This document shows, piece by piece, positions 52,670-64,000 of a DNA stretch of 64,000 nucleotides (position 1 is its first letter; the number at the start of each line of letters is the position of its first letter). The position numbers and the translations under genes are program-made. The notes below the pieces were generated by a model. The model ran no database searches. It was not told where the DNA came from and was given only the letters and a program-made list of their open reading frames with translations. Location of the stretch: positions 19,321,366 to 19,385,365 of the forward strand of contig NC_088777.1 of the NCBI RefSeq assembly GCF_954871325.1. The letters run 5' to 3'. Source of the DNA: Gordionus sp. m RMFG-2023 (Eukaryota > Nematomorpha > Gordioida > Chordodea > Parachordodidae).

Positions 52670-55600
52670 TAATAACCTAATATACTAGGTCTCTTCTCTC
52701 TTATGCCATATAGTTCAATAGGTTTAAAATAATGTACTGGAAATTAAAGAGTGACCGTTAAAGAAAAATCGAGATTTTTTAGAGTATGTAATAAGCAATT
52801 AGGACTAATTAATTTTGCAATTTTTTCAAATTAGACCGAACATGAGATTAGGAGTTATGGTGGTTTCAAGCATATCAAATTGTAAAAATTCTATAAAAAA
52901 AAATATTTAATATAAATCTGTAATTGAGATATACAACTTTTTTTTAGTCACAAAGTGTCCTTAATCAAACTCGGTGGCTTTTTTTCTGCCCTCCATATCT
53001 TAATATATGACTAAAAAAACTATATACAGATTTATATAAGTAAAAATCTATCAAATATTTTAAACAATATATTTAACAGAATTATTAAAGAATTACAAAG
53101 TGCGAGGAAGGTCATGTATTCTATCATAAAATATAAATTTCTTTCCTTCTAAATAACTTCAAAATTATTTTGAAAAAATTATATGGGAAATCGGGGCACG
53201 TTGAATTTAGTCCACTCTATTTATAATATAAGCTATTAATTTAAAAAATGAAAATTTAAGGTTAATATAGATAATTTTGTTATTTGGCTGATAAAAAATT
53301 AAAAAATATTTAGCATTTTAATTTTTACAGAGGGAAATGTGTTTTAATATTCCAAGGGTAACAACAAATAATTTTAAAACTTTATCGTTTAGATTCAAAT
53401 AAAATTTTTAAAATCATAATAAATTAATTTTAAGAAAGTTGAAACCCTGTTTTATTCTGACAATTTTAAAAAATCATAAAACATAAATTAATATGATTCT
53501 GAATGATATTTATAAAGTTAATGGGCTAGATCATGGTTGGTCCTATTAATTATTGCATATTTATTTTATATTTTGATTAAAACAAATGCAAATAACTTTC
53601 AATGAATATTTATAAATATAATATTAATTTTTAATAATTTACCTTAAATAATATTGTATTTGAATTTTTTTTATAAAAATTTCCAAAATTTCTTAAAATC
53701 CTAATTCAATTTAATTTGCCTAATTAATATACTTTAAAGCCTCTAGTAATATATTAATATCAAAAAAAAATTTAATTTTATATTTAGATCTCCATCACAG
53801 CGTAAGGAGTTTGGCATGTTTTAAATATAAAAAAAATTCAGGTTCAATTCTAAAAGAGTATATAGTTTTTTACAAAATATATATTAACTATTTCAAAAAG
53901 ACTGTATTTTTAGAATTTTAGAAGATGTTTTATTTATTCATACCGAGTTTCATTGAAGTCCAGGGGAGAGGGGGGGGGGCATGAGAAAAGGTAATTCATC
54001 GATGTTATGGCTAACCAATAAAAAAGTATTATTGTACTTCCATAGGGACATATAAAAGGGTTTAAAAAATACATATAGTACAATATACGAGTTTCCCGTT
54101 CCTATGAAGAATCAAACAGATGAGATAAATTTTTTATTAAACAAATTTAAAAATTTAGTATAATACAATTGGAGTAAACCCCAGCTAAAAACATTAGTCT
54201 ATATCTAAAGTATACTCTCCACTAGAAAGACCTTGGCTCAAATATGAATTGCCTAAGTATATATAGAATTTTTCAGTATGGGACTATTTATGGACACCCG
54301 TTCTATGTATTTTCGAAAATACGAATTGAAGTAAAAAATAATAATTGGTTTTCAATTAAATTTTGAGGGCCCCAGCTCCGGAAAATTGAAAAGTCTAGTG
54401 ACACCCTTGATGAATCTACTTAGAACATAGTTTATTAACGTACGATAAAATTATACTTGAAATAAAAATATTCTTAATAAACAATTGGTAAAAAAAATAT
54501 TTGAAACTTTATAAAATATTGTAATGTTTAAAAAAATCGATATAAAAATTTTTATCATTGGACCAGGTATGAAAATATCGGAAGAACCGATTCAAAAGTT
54601 AAATATCGGCGCTGATCTAATATTGATATTAATATTTGATGTTGCCCTAATTAAAGCACCCATCTCATTTCATTAAATTATTTACAAGGCATCCTGAGAT
54701 GTGTCAGAGCTTAAAAGTAAATAGTTATGAGAAGATTTTATTTTTTTTAAAAAAACATTGAGATATTTTATTTAGGCTTTTATAATGTTGATACGTCATG
54801 GTTAAAATTTTTTGCCATTCTAGTCACTATTTAAAAAAAAATCCACAAAAACAACCCTATTATTAAATAGCAGTATTGATATGAAATGCGAGTAATTAAA
54901 ATTTTTGAAAATTATAATCAAATAAGGAATAAAATTTTAATCTACATTTTTTTTTAAATATAAATATCGATTTCTTTTTTTATCATTAAAGATATAAAAT
55001 TTTTATAATTAAATAAATACAATTATATTGTAGGTAGGTTAGAAATATATTGGTAAAAAAAATTTGAGATTGAATTCCCTTCTTAATTAGAAATTGGGGA
55101 AAAAAATATTGGAAACCTTGAATCATTTTTTATAAATTTAATTAATAATTGAAAATTTTTTTTTTTATAAAATTAACAAAAACAATACAATTTATTAAGT
55201 TCAGGTCAACCGATAATTTTATTTAGTAAACACTAATTAAATTTTAATAGAGCCTCTTATTGCAACAATTTTCTAAGTCAATCTTTTATTGTTAGCATGC
55301 CTTCGAAGTTACGCTGAGAAAGGAAATTGCATTTTAATGTATTTACATAGGTATCGACAAAAAAAGGTTGTATTCTTTGATATATAGATGGATTATATAC
55401 CAGCATTTATTTAGATTCTAAGCTACTGGCTACAATTAGAGGTCTACAAAACTGACCAAATCCGAAAACCCAAACCAGCAATTGTTAATATTTACAATTG
55501 CGGGTTATATCGGGTAGGAATTTTTTTCCCCAGCTGGGTCAGGCTTTAAAATAATTTTGTTCCAATTTTAAATTTAATCATATCAATAAATCCTGGTTTT

Positions 55601-55925
55601 GGAAAAATATTATTTTATAATTTTGTTCATTTTAGTATTACTTACATAGCAAAAAAATTTAAGATAAAATTAAAATTTTCTTATATTTTGATATTCGGGT
55701 GGGGATGGAAATATGGAATCAATTTTATGTTCGGGTAGGGTTTAAGTCCGAATTATTTTTTAAAAATAAAATTTGGGTTGGGTGTGGAGAAAACGCTTTT
55801 CTTCCTATTAGTCGTGATGGGTCAAAGTTCTTGTCTCTCGTAGATTAGTTACAATATTACTATAAAAATCTTCTCAACGTTGTTAATATATCTGGAATAC
55901 TTACAAAACTAATCATATATGTTAT
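52670..55925. other. AT-rich sequence without recognisable gene
   Basis: Notable only for a G run at about 53968-53979, an isolated hAT-like end at about 54366-54408 (reverse CAAGGGTGTCACTAG), and a CGGGT-rich eroded MITE region at 55440-55800. I searched the minus strand for the missing GAF-A exons and did not find them. Confidence 0.4.
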
Positions 55926-55930
55926 ATTCT

Positions 55931-56139
55931 AGAGAAGAGAAGAGAGAAGAAGAGAAGAGAAGAGAAGAGAAGAAGAGAAGAGAAGAGAAGAAGAAGAGAA
56001 GAGAAGAAGAAGAAGAGAAGAGAAGAAGAGAAGAGAAGAGAGAAGAGAAGAGAAGAGAAGAGAAGAGAAGAGAGAAGAGAAGAGAAGAGAAGAGAAGAGA
56101 GAAGAGAAGAAGAGAAGAAGAAGAGAAGAGAAGAGAAGA
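55931..56139. repeat. (GAGAA/GAA)n purine microsatellite
   Basis: About 210 bp of pure purine on the plus strand made of GAGAA and GAA units. Frames on both strands translate to Arg/Glu/Lys or Ser/Leu/Phe runs and are not genes. Confidence 0.98.
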
Positions 56140-56346
56140 CTTTCTTTCTTTCTTATCATAAAATTTTAAAGCCATTAACAAATTAAATATTTTATTTTCT
56201 CTGGCACTTGCAAAGTGATTAGTAACTTCTTGTCTAAAATTCCTAACACCAAATCATTACTAATAATAATTGTATAATAATGAAATCAGAACAAGATGAA
56301 ATAATAGAGGGCTTCTTACATTTTATGAAGCATCTATTTCCGTAGG

Positions 56347-57127
56347 TAGTGGCCCCTACAACCAGAGGGAGGAGGGGGGGGGGGGGGGGGGGGTGGTTCT
56401 AAAAATTGAGTGGGGGTACTTCTTTTTAAATTTAATTCCTTTATTGTTTTACTGCAATCCATAACCAGATTTCTGTTGTGACATCGTATTAGACCTCGTG
56501 ATTCCGTTAATACATATTAAATTAAATAATAAGTGAGGGGTCTTAGGCACAAGATTTTATGAAGGAGGGAAGTCTACCTTCTGATTTTGAAAATTCTAGA
56601 CTTCAAACATTACAATCCAAAAAGGAGAGGTATATATACTTTCATCATTAAATATAGCTTTAAAAACCATTGTGTTTTATGCTGCACTTGATTTGATAAT
56701 TATGCAGTTTAATGAAAGATCTAATGATGAATCGATGAAATTTTTAAATCAAGCATTATTTTTTACACCAAAAGGAATGGCGAATGTAAATTTTATCAAG
56801 TCAAATTCTTGAAGAAATTTTGAAGTTTCGAAATATTTATAAGATCGCTAAAACGAGGGATATAATTATTACACATGACCTAGAGGTTAAAGAATCTAAA
56901 AATTTATCAGATTTTGAGAATTGTAAATTTATTTAGTTAAAATATTTTTACTAATACATTGTTTAGCTACTTCTTCTTCTGATGATGATAATTCTGAGAC
57001 TTATGATTCAGACTGGAAAAACTATTTGTTTATTTTACCTTATCGTCTATTTTTAAATTTTTCTGCTTTCATTAATTTAACAATTTTATATAAATATTTA
57101 TTAACCATTCCTACTACCTCGTGTATG
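56347..57127 (+). mobile_element. Deleted sister copy of the DUF4371 hAT element
   Basis: Starts TAGTGGCCCCTACAAC and has a 20-bp G run, then a GTGGGGGTACTT block as in the 50163-52657 copy. The plus strand carries SDFENSRLQTLQSKKERY, ILKFRNIYKIAKTRDIIITH, DLEVKESKNLSDFENCKFI and YRLFLNFSAFINLTILYKYL then LTIPTTSC. The first half of the transposase is missing and the copy stops at the start of the dimerisation domain, where an unrelated sequence begins. Clearly dead. Confidence 0.85.
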
Positions 57128-57420
57128 CCGGGTGGCTCAAAAAAATATCGCATTTTGAAATTTTTAAAACGCGTCATTCTTTTTTTTTTTATAAAATTCG
57201 ATATTTTTTATTGTGTTTATTTTAATATTGAGATCAAAAGTTCTAAAATTGACAAAGATAACTCAAGACTCTCAAAAAAAAATTTCTCAAAAAATGGCTA
57301 GATGAGTAATCGTTGTGTTAGACTATAACTGGATGCTAAACTATTCCAAAATTTTTCTCTAATCATCAGAGTTGTTTTAGTATCTACAAAAATGTCGTAT
57401 CTATATCTGATATATTTTTA
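57128..57420. repeat. Direct repeat unit 1 flanking a minisatellite
   Basis: GATAACTCAAGACTCTCAA, AAAATGGCTAGATGAG and AGACTATAACTGGATGCTAA recur in diverged form at 58195-58310. It begins CCGGGTGGCTCAAAA at the hAT breakpoint. The family is unknown. Confidence 0.55.
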
Positions 57421-57580
57421 TAAAAAGTATCGGTCTCAATATTTAGATACTATTTTAAAGGTATTTTATCTGTTTTAGATACATTTTGATGTACCATTAT
57501 TTAATGCTTTTTATCTAAAAAATAAATATTTGATTCAAAATTCATATTAACACTAATATAATAAAAAATATATATATATA

Positions 57581-57760
57581 TAAAATATTAAAACTTAAAT
57601 ATAAAATATTAAAACTTAAATATAAAATATTAAAACTTAAATATAAAATATTAAAACTTAAATATAAAATATTAAAACTTAAATATAAAATATTAAAACT
57701 TAAATATAAAATATTAAAACTTAAATATAAAATATTAAAACTTAAATATAAAATATAAAA
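57581..57760. repeat. 21-bp minisatellite
   Basis: About eight nearly identical units of AAATATAAAATATTAAAACTT. The unit length is a multiple of three, so an apparent minus-strand frame (LSFNILY repeated) stays open; it is not a gene. Confidence 0.97.
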
Positions 57761-57999
57761 TATATAAAAAAATATATAAATATTCATTAAATATTATTTT
57801 TTTCCACATTTAAATCTAGACATCATTTCAAGATTGTGAAGGTGCTTAGCCATTGCCGCCCATTAATTATTAAAAATAATACTATTGATGCACAAAATTA
57901 TTTTAAGCAAATAAATTTATTTAGAATCTTTTAAAATAATTTTATAGATATTCTGCTAACTTTAATTTAATAAATAAAATATAAATTTAATGTAAAAAA

Positions 58000-58350
58000 A
58001 AGTTTTTTTAGATAAATGCACGTTTTAGGTGAAGAAAAACGTCACTTGAAATCTTTATATTTCTAAAATATGTCACTTTTTTTAAAAAATGAGATCACAT
58101 TTTATTAAAGAATATGTGGATGTGGAACTTACTAATCTCGAATTTTTTAGAATTTGGTTGTGTCTTTTTTTAGAAAATTGAGATGAAAAATACTAAAATT
58201 TGCAAAAAAATAACTCAAGACCCTCAATTTTTTTCTAGAAACGGTGTAGATGGGTTTCCATTATTCTAGAGTCTAGACTATAACCGGATATTCATTTTTT
58301 CAATATTTTTCCTAACCATAAATTATAATGTAAAATACAAGCATATTTGA
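58000..58350. repeat. Direct repeat unit 2
   Basis: AATAACTCAAGACCCTCAA, ACGGTGTAGATGGG and AGACTATAACCGGATATTC parallel unit 1 in the same orientation. The pair is about 0.9 kb apart, with the 21-bp minisatellite between them. Confidence 0.55.
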
Positions 58351-58602
58351 GATCTTTATTTAAATGCAATTATAGAATTATCAAAAAATATAAACATGAT
58401 TAACGAATATCTCTGATTGGTCCTCTTTTATCTTGTATAAGACCTAACAATCTCATCTTCCCTTGAGAACGTGAACTTGATTTTTTTCTTGCTAATTTAA
58501 TGCACATACATCACGGATTTTTCTCTCAAGCTTGTCTATCTATAGACCCAAAAGGTTGTAATTTATATTTATAAATTAAATTCTTTCCTTTCTACCACTC
58601 GA

Positions 58603-58818
58603 TAATAGGGTAGAATAAAACGAATACGATTCTAATAATAAATTATTCGTATTTGTATATTTTGAATGAATCAAATAATTTACTATTTGTATTCATACGA
58701 ATAATAAAATATACTATTCTTATTTAATTGATATAATTACGAGTAGCAAATTATTTGATTTGTTCAAAAGAATTACGAGTAATTTATTATTCGTTTCTTA
58801 TTCGTTTTGAATAGGCAT
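58603..58818. mobile_element. AT-rich MITE-like inverted repeat
   Basis: GAATAAAACGAATACGATTC ... AATAAATTATTCGTA on the left pairs with TACGAGTAATTTATTATTCG ... CGTTTTGAATAGGC on the right. The arms are about 50 bp. No target duplication was recognised. Confidence 0.6.
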
Positions 58819-59107
58819 ACAGTATATTTAAATTAGGGCCTCAGAATATGCATCCTTACTAATAGTCTCTTTATAGCTCGTTGAACTGAACGAATATCAC
58901 ACTTTTTTATAGGGATTTCAGTAATAACTTGGAATTTTAATTTTTCTTCTATGGCATAAATTTATCATTAAAAGATCTTATTTTGATAACATTTTAATTT
59001 ACGTAGGGGTTTATCCAGTCGAACGGGGTTTGATTTTATGTGTTTTTATAAAATATGGAAACACGTCGTTTATTTAAAATTGTATACCAAAAAATTATCT
59101 TTTCGAG

Positions 59108-59245
59108 TAGGGTCTTATGACCTACGGATAAGGGCATATATTACTTACCATATAGATCTGGTTTCGAATCCAGCAAGGACCTGGTATTTTTCTGAAGGCA
59201 ACTAGATAATTACGCGTTATTCCGCTAATATTTAAAAAATGGGCT
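59108..59245 (+). repeat. tRNA-derived SINE copy 2
   Basis: A-box-like TGACCTACGGATAAGGGC, B-box-like GGTTTCGAATCC (59160-59171), then AGCAAGGACC and a tail ending ATTCCGCTAATAT, similar to the tail of copy 1 at 40203-40350. Confidence 0.6.
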
Positions 59246-59249
59246 TTAT

Positions 59250-61075
59250 TCAGGTAGATAAATAATTAAGTGATTTTAGAGTGTGATAGATGAATGCTTT
59301 TGATATTTATTTTTTTTAAAGTATGGTTTGATATTTTTTATGATTTCTTATTTTTTAAATATTTTTTTTGCCTTATTAAATTTTTTTAAACATGACTTCT
59401 AATAAATTTTGGATTGTATATTATGCAAATTTCATTTTATTATTTTGTTTATCTTCCTCAATCCTTGAAGGATGGAATTCTAGGTATTTAAACATTGCCC
59501 TTTAAGTTATTAGATGTTTTACTTTTCCATAATTTATATATAATTTAAATTAATGTTATAAAAAACCAATAAAAAAATCATTAACTGTAACTTAATTTTT
59601 AGATATTATAAAATATGTATATCACATTCACATAATTTATTTTCAGAATTTTTTTATCACATTATTTCGTTTTGAAATTATGTTATATTAAATATTTTGT
59701 TCCTTCTTTTCTAGAAATGAAAAGGAAAATAAAATTAAAATAACCATATTCAAGACTCTCGTCTTATTGCATTTTAATAAAATTTGGTTGTTGTTTAGAA
59801 TGGTCTTCATAAAATTGGTCGTTATTTTGCAAAGGATCATAGGAGGAATATCACTAGCTTAATAAAAGGCGTTTAATAATAAATTTGTCTGATAACTTAA
59901 ATTTTTATATTATAAACAATGATTAGCAGAGTTGTTAAAAGATTATTTTTAAATGGATTTAGATATATAATCATCGTCGAAAAGTCGATCTGGATACAGA
60001 TACAATTTAAAAAATTATCTAGATACAGATACAATTTTTATCATACTTACATACAGGGTTTGCATTTGTTCTCGAACAGAAACTTTTATTATGAGAGGAC
60101 AAAATAAGTAAACAACATTTTTATATTATGTTCTCATTCAATTCGAACATCATATAAAAAAATGTCAATTTCCCTATTTTTATCGTTCTTTCGAACAAAT
60201 TCTTATACATCAGCAGCATAGGGAAATAAATCTAGGGTCCGATGGAACAAAATATCATCATTATGATAAAAAAAATTAATAACATTTTTCCCATTCTTTT
60301 TCTTTTACTTTATTCTATAATTATAATATCATATAGCGATCCAAGGGTGATAAATTTTATAAAACTTATAGGGATATTCTATGTATAAAGGCTCGGTTTA
60401 CCAATTAATCTAAAAAAAATAAAATGGGCCCGGTAACGGCGAAAAAATTAGATTCGTTCTCTATATACTTTCAAATTCTTTTTTAAGATAATAATAATAT
60501 TTTTATGATTAATGTATATGAGAAAAATTGAGTAGTAGTAAACGACTATCGAAGTCAGAATTACAGCTTGGGTGACTTTTGTTACAAGCTGACATTTTTT
60601 ACATCTATTTCGTCAATCAATATATCCCTATTCATTATAATTTAAATTTTATTGATTTTGTTTGCAATTTTATTTACAAAAAGATATTTTAAAATATTAA
60701 ATTTTTTTTTTAAATTAGAGGGGAAAAAATCCTTACCTTTATTTGAAAAATACCCGAATCTTTATTTTATTTTAAGAAATATATAAATCATCCCTTAATT
60801 TTATTGAATTTTGGAAAATACAACAAAAAAAATTTCCCTCTAATTAATTAATTTTGATCAAGATATTTATTTAAAAATTATCTTTTGAAGGAAGGAAGAA
60901 ATAAATGTTTGAATTGAGATTGAATAAATATATTTAATGATATTAATTTGTTGGCAGGTCAAATGAGTTATTGTTAAATTGAATAATCTTGAAATTTGGA
61001 ATATAAAGGCAGTAATTAAATTCAACTATATTATAGTATATAAGATAATACCTTCGTCAATAAAATTTGTCTGGT
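59250..61075. other. AT-rich sequence, nothing assigned
   Basis: Contains a short tandem pair GATACAGATACAATTT at about 59990-60040 that may belong to an eroded element. No gene seen. Confidence 0.35.
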
Positions 61076-61081
61076 ATGATG

Positions 61082-61440
61082 TAGTGTTGTTAAAGTTACT
61101 TTTCATTAACCAGTAACTTCTCCAAAACATAAATGGTTACTTAGCATACTTACCTTATTTGAAATATAACAAGTTAGAGTACTTATAAAATTTCACACAA
61201 TATACTATCATAAAATCGTTATCAATATGAATGGAAGAAAAGAATTAAAAGAAAGATTTATTTCAAATTTTAAAATATTAACATACATTTATATATGTGA
61301 TATAAAGGAATAAAGGAATAAAGAAATATTAAATGAAACTAGTTATATTTAAAGTTATATTCCCAAAAATATAACTATTTGCAGGCTAGTTATTATTGTT
61401 AAAGATTGCCTAAAAATGTAAGTAACTTGTTAGAACCCTA
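61082..61440. mobile_element. hAT MITE, TIR TAGTGTTGTTAAAGTTACTT, decayed
   Basis: The left end TAGTGTTGTTAAAGTTACTT and the reverse of the right end TAGGGTTCTAACAAGTTACTT are similar over 20 bp. Interior GTAACTTC...GGTTACTT repeats. No matching 8-bp flanks (GTATGATG, GCGCCATC), so it is older or the borders are off by a few bases. Confidence 0.6.
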
Positions 61441-61508
61441 GCGCCATCAAATTAATTGCTTCAGATCAGTTGTACCACCTCTCAACCTTCTTAATAAGAT
61501 ATCAAAGC

Positions 61509-61907
61509 TGGAGATATGCCTGTTACCCGTACCGGGCCTATTTTAAAAATTAATTTCAGTTCGGGCTAGGTCGAGCCAAATATTTTTAAAGGTCGGGTCG
61601 TGAAGATATATTTAAATTTTGTGAAACAAATTGATATATTTAAATATTCTTGCAAGAAACAAGGCGTTAATATTTTTTATTTGTAGAATATTATTTTACA
61701 ATCAAAAAAAAATTAAATTTTTCTATATTTAAAAAATTCGGGCCGGGGGCGGACAAATAATCTTAATTTTTATTTCAGGTCGGGCTTTTCGGGACACATA
61801 AAAAATATTAAAAAATTTCGTTCGGGATTGGGGAAGGGCAGAACAAATTTTTCAAAAAATATCGGGTAGGGCCGGGTTTTAAAAATTATGCCCTATGCAG
61901 ATCACTA
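61509..61907. mobile_element. GC-rich MITE, sister of 760-1174
   Basis: The right end GCAGATCACTA is identical to that of the 760-1174 element; the left end TGGAGATATGC has three changes from TAGTGATCTGC. Flanks ATCAAAGC and ATCAAAAC match at 7 of 8. The 399-bp body carries GGGCCGGG and GGTCGGG runs around an AT-rich middle. Confidence 0.78.
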
Positions 61908-61919
61908 ATCAAAACCTTA

Positions 61920-63860
61920 TTTATAGAAAAAATGGTTTTTCAATATATTAACTAGTTTATAGTTATGAAATAGAGAGTGGAATATATGACGATATTTTTG
62001 GTAAATAAAAGCTTGAGACAAAGAAATAAAAATTCCGCAAACGACAAAAAAATAATTCTAAACGGTCTAGATTTAATAGGTATTTTGTGACATCTAATAA
62101 ATAAATAATAATAAATCTGTTCAAATTTTACAAGATATTTTTCTATTTCACATTGATATATTTTAATATTTTTATTTTTCATTCTTTTTTAGTGATTTTT
62201 TGTATTTTACCAAATTTCCTTTTTGAGTCATAAAAAATTTCATACTCAAAGTCAAACGAAGAAAAAAAAATGATAGGCTAAATTCCAATTTTAAAATTTT
62301 TTAAAATTATGGCTCAGATCGGCAAAGATTAATAATCTCATTCGGCTAATTTTTTTACTTCAAACTGTTGGATAAAATTTAAAACTATCGAAAACAAAAT
62401 AGTCATAATATGGTTAGGTTGTTTTGTTAATTAGGAGAATGCGAGTGTTTAATTTATATTCGTTAAAATCGTTAAGAATCATGTTTAAAAATTGGCTAAA
62501 TTATAAACTCGTTAATGGAATGAATATAAAATTAAATGATCTTCCTCCATAAAATATGATAAAAAATATCCCCCTTGTATAAGTTTTTGGTTTAAAAGTT
62601 ATTTTAGTTTTCGTTTTTTTAAAGATCCCAGGAATATTATAATTTACTCCCATATATCGGTTTTAGCTTTATCACTTTTAAAGTTTAATTTCTGAATCTA
62701 ATCGTAAATTTAAAAAAAAATGATAACTAAACAAATCGAGGGAGCTAAAGAACATATAGCTAAAATATAATATGCTTTTTGGTATGGAATGGTTTCAAAA
62801 ATCATGATTTATGGGGATAAATATAATTTAAGACAAATAGAAAATGTATCTTAACACCAAAATATTTCCATTAATCCATTAAATATTTGTGTAATTTATT
62901 TAATATATAAATTAAATAACTAAAAAGTTCATGACCAATTTATTTGAAATTTATAGGATAGGGATTTTACATACAGGAATTACTTTTCGGCAAATATCCA
63001 AATTTAAAAACACTTTAGATAAATATTTTTGATATCTTCCGACTTTAAATTATTTATATAAATGAGTTATTGTTTTTATTAATTTCAAAAATCTTCTTTT
63101 ACAGAAGTGTATTTTAGCACATATGTAATATACTTACGCTTTCAGACAATTCTATGAGATTACAGATTTATGAAAATTGCCGGTAAAATATATAAATATA
63201 ATAACGATTAATATATTTATTGATGGTTGATAGACAAACAATTATTCACATTAATATTTATTATATAAGTTGAATAACAAATTTATAATATCTAGTATGA
63301 ATTCGCGACAATGAAACCCCCTGAGAACCCCATATTGTAGATGGTGCAAACTTGCTAATTGAACAGCACATTTTAGATATTTAATAAGCTTCATTTTATA
63401 AAAATATTAAATTAATGTTAATATAAAATTTTTAAGTTATTTTAAAATGACGTGCATAGCTAGAAGATATTCGATTCAGAAATTAGATTTCTGCCTTTTA
63501 AATCTTTTTTTTTTAAATTTAATGTATTTTCAGTTAATTTTTAACAATGCAAATATATTATATTAATACTCATTTTCAATATATAATATTAATAAATCTT
63601 AATTTCTCGTTATGACGTCAATTAATATATTAACACACCAATTTTAGACAAATATTTTATAAAGTGATATATTTTTTAAATCTAAAAAAATATTATTATT
63701 TATTGGGTTATGTTAGTTGATAGGGAAGTGTTTATACGAGAAAGAAAAAAAACCTTTTGGAAGGTGCGGTAGCTATATTTAATATGAATATACTAATATG
63801 TATAATATTCTTCTAAAAAAATATATCTTTTTTATTTTATGTTAATACCATATACCTAAC
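61920..63860. other. AT-rich sequence, nothing recognised
   Basis: No frame with a known motif on either strand. A patch at about 63300-63345 (CCCCCTGAGAACCCC) is GC-richer but unassigned. Confidence 0.35.
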
Positions 63861-63867
63861 GTAACAA

Positions 63868-64000
63868 TCAATTTGGATTCAGATTGGGAAGATCAATAAT
63901 GGGGACAATGTTCTAGGTGCGAAGGCTAAGGAGAGATTTAAAGAGAAATAGGCTATTTGGTGTCCGATCTGGAAAATACATAGAACATGGTACCAAGAGG
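63868..64000 (+). mobile_element. LINE reverse transcriptase fragment, cut by window end
   Basis: The plus strand reads NNQFGFRLGRSIMGTMF, then after one stop VRRLRRDLKRNRLFGV. QFGFRxGRSTxDAIFxxRQL is the palm block of RTE/CR1-type LINEs. It continues past the right edge. Confidence 0.65.

Noticed and set aside
52955-53005. Minus-strand open stretch with GC-richer sequence, considered as a 5' PDE exon
   Set aside because: No GAF or PDE motif and only a weak donor.
54366-54408. hAT-like end CAAGGGTGTCACTAG (reverse strand)
   Set aside because: No partner end or target duplication found, so no element could be delimited.
55909-56181. Frames of 76-90 codons on both strands
   Set aside because: Translations of the purine microsatellite.
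57542-57787. 81-codon frame with LSFNILY repeats
   Set aside because: Translation of a 21-bp minisatellite.
58410-58515. Minus-strand 33-codon frame (CIKLARKKSSSRSQGK...KRGPIRDI) that faintly recalls ribosomal protein eS28
   Set aside because: The match needs several gaps and covers few residues; too weak to call a processed pseudogene.
63120-63170. Possible small PDE exon (ICNLIELSES before a GTAAGT)
   Set aside because: No acceptor AG at a usable position and too short to separate from chance.

Overview
This is a eukaryotic, strongly AT-rich window (animal nuclear DNA). It holds one large spliced gene on the minus strand in a landscape of DNA transposons. The protein sequence, short exons and repeat types (hAT elements and MITEs, RTE-type LINE, Penelope-like fragment, tRNA-derived SINEs) point to an invertebrate, most likely an arthropod. 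A parasitic crustacean such as a copepod would fit, but the species cannot be fixed from sequence alone. There are no bacterial-type genes, no CRISPR and no rRNA.

The gene spans at least 21295-49551 on the minus strand and encodes a class I cyclic-nucleotide phosphodiesterase of the GAF-domain PDE5/6/11 group. I read 19 exons by eye. All 18 junctions have GT..AG borders and compatible phases, and the sum is 3717 nt = 1238 residues plus stop. The order is: second half of GAF-A, complete but degenerate GAF-B, complete catalytic domain with all metal ligands and the invariant glutamine, then a 618-residue Asn/Ser-rich tail ending in CIIL, a CaaX prenylation box. This is the layout of insect Pde6 (DmPDE5/6), with an unusually long tail. 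The start codon, N-terminus and first half of GAF-A were not found and probably lie beyond the right edge.

Left part (1-21290): no host gene. It holds a Penelope-like fragment (1-640), a GC-rich MITE (760-1174), two copies of one hAT family (about 1840-2949 and 11079-12557), further MITEs, and a 3453-bp foldback element (15476-18928). The foldback has an 8-bp target duplication, arms of CGAC-type repeats and about nine 119-bp tandem units per side.

Introns carry an antisense RTE LINE with a nested MITE (25990-28340), a 181-bp MITE (34598-34778), a SINE (about 40200) and adjoining hAT and LINE fragments (45070-46870). Upstream of the most 5' exon found lies a 2495-bp hAT element with perfect TSDs and a DUF4371-type transposase (50163-52657), and a deleted sister copy lies at 56347. 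The right part (52.7-64 kb) holds simple repeats, a 21-bp minisatellite between two diverged direct repeats, more MITEs, a SINE and the start of another LINE fragment at the edge.

At least four insertions share TAGTG-type ends, with 8-bp duplications where these are preserved. A few hAT transposases have therefore probably shaped most of the non-genic sequence here.
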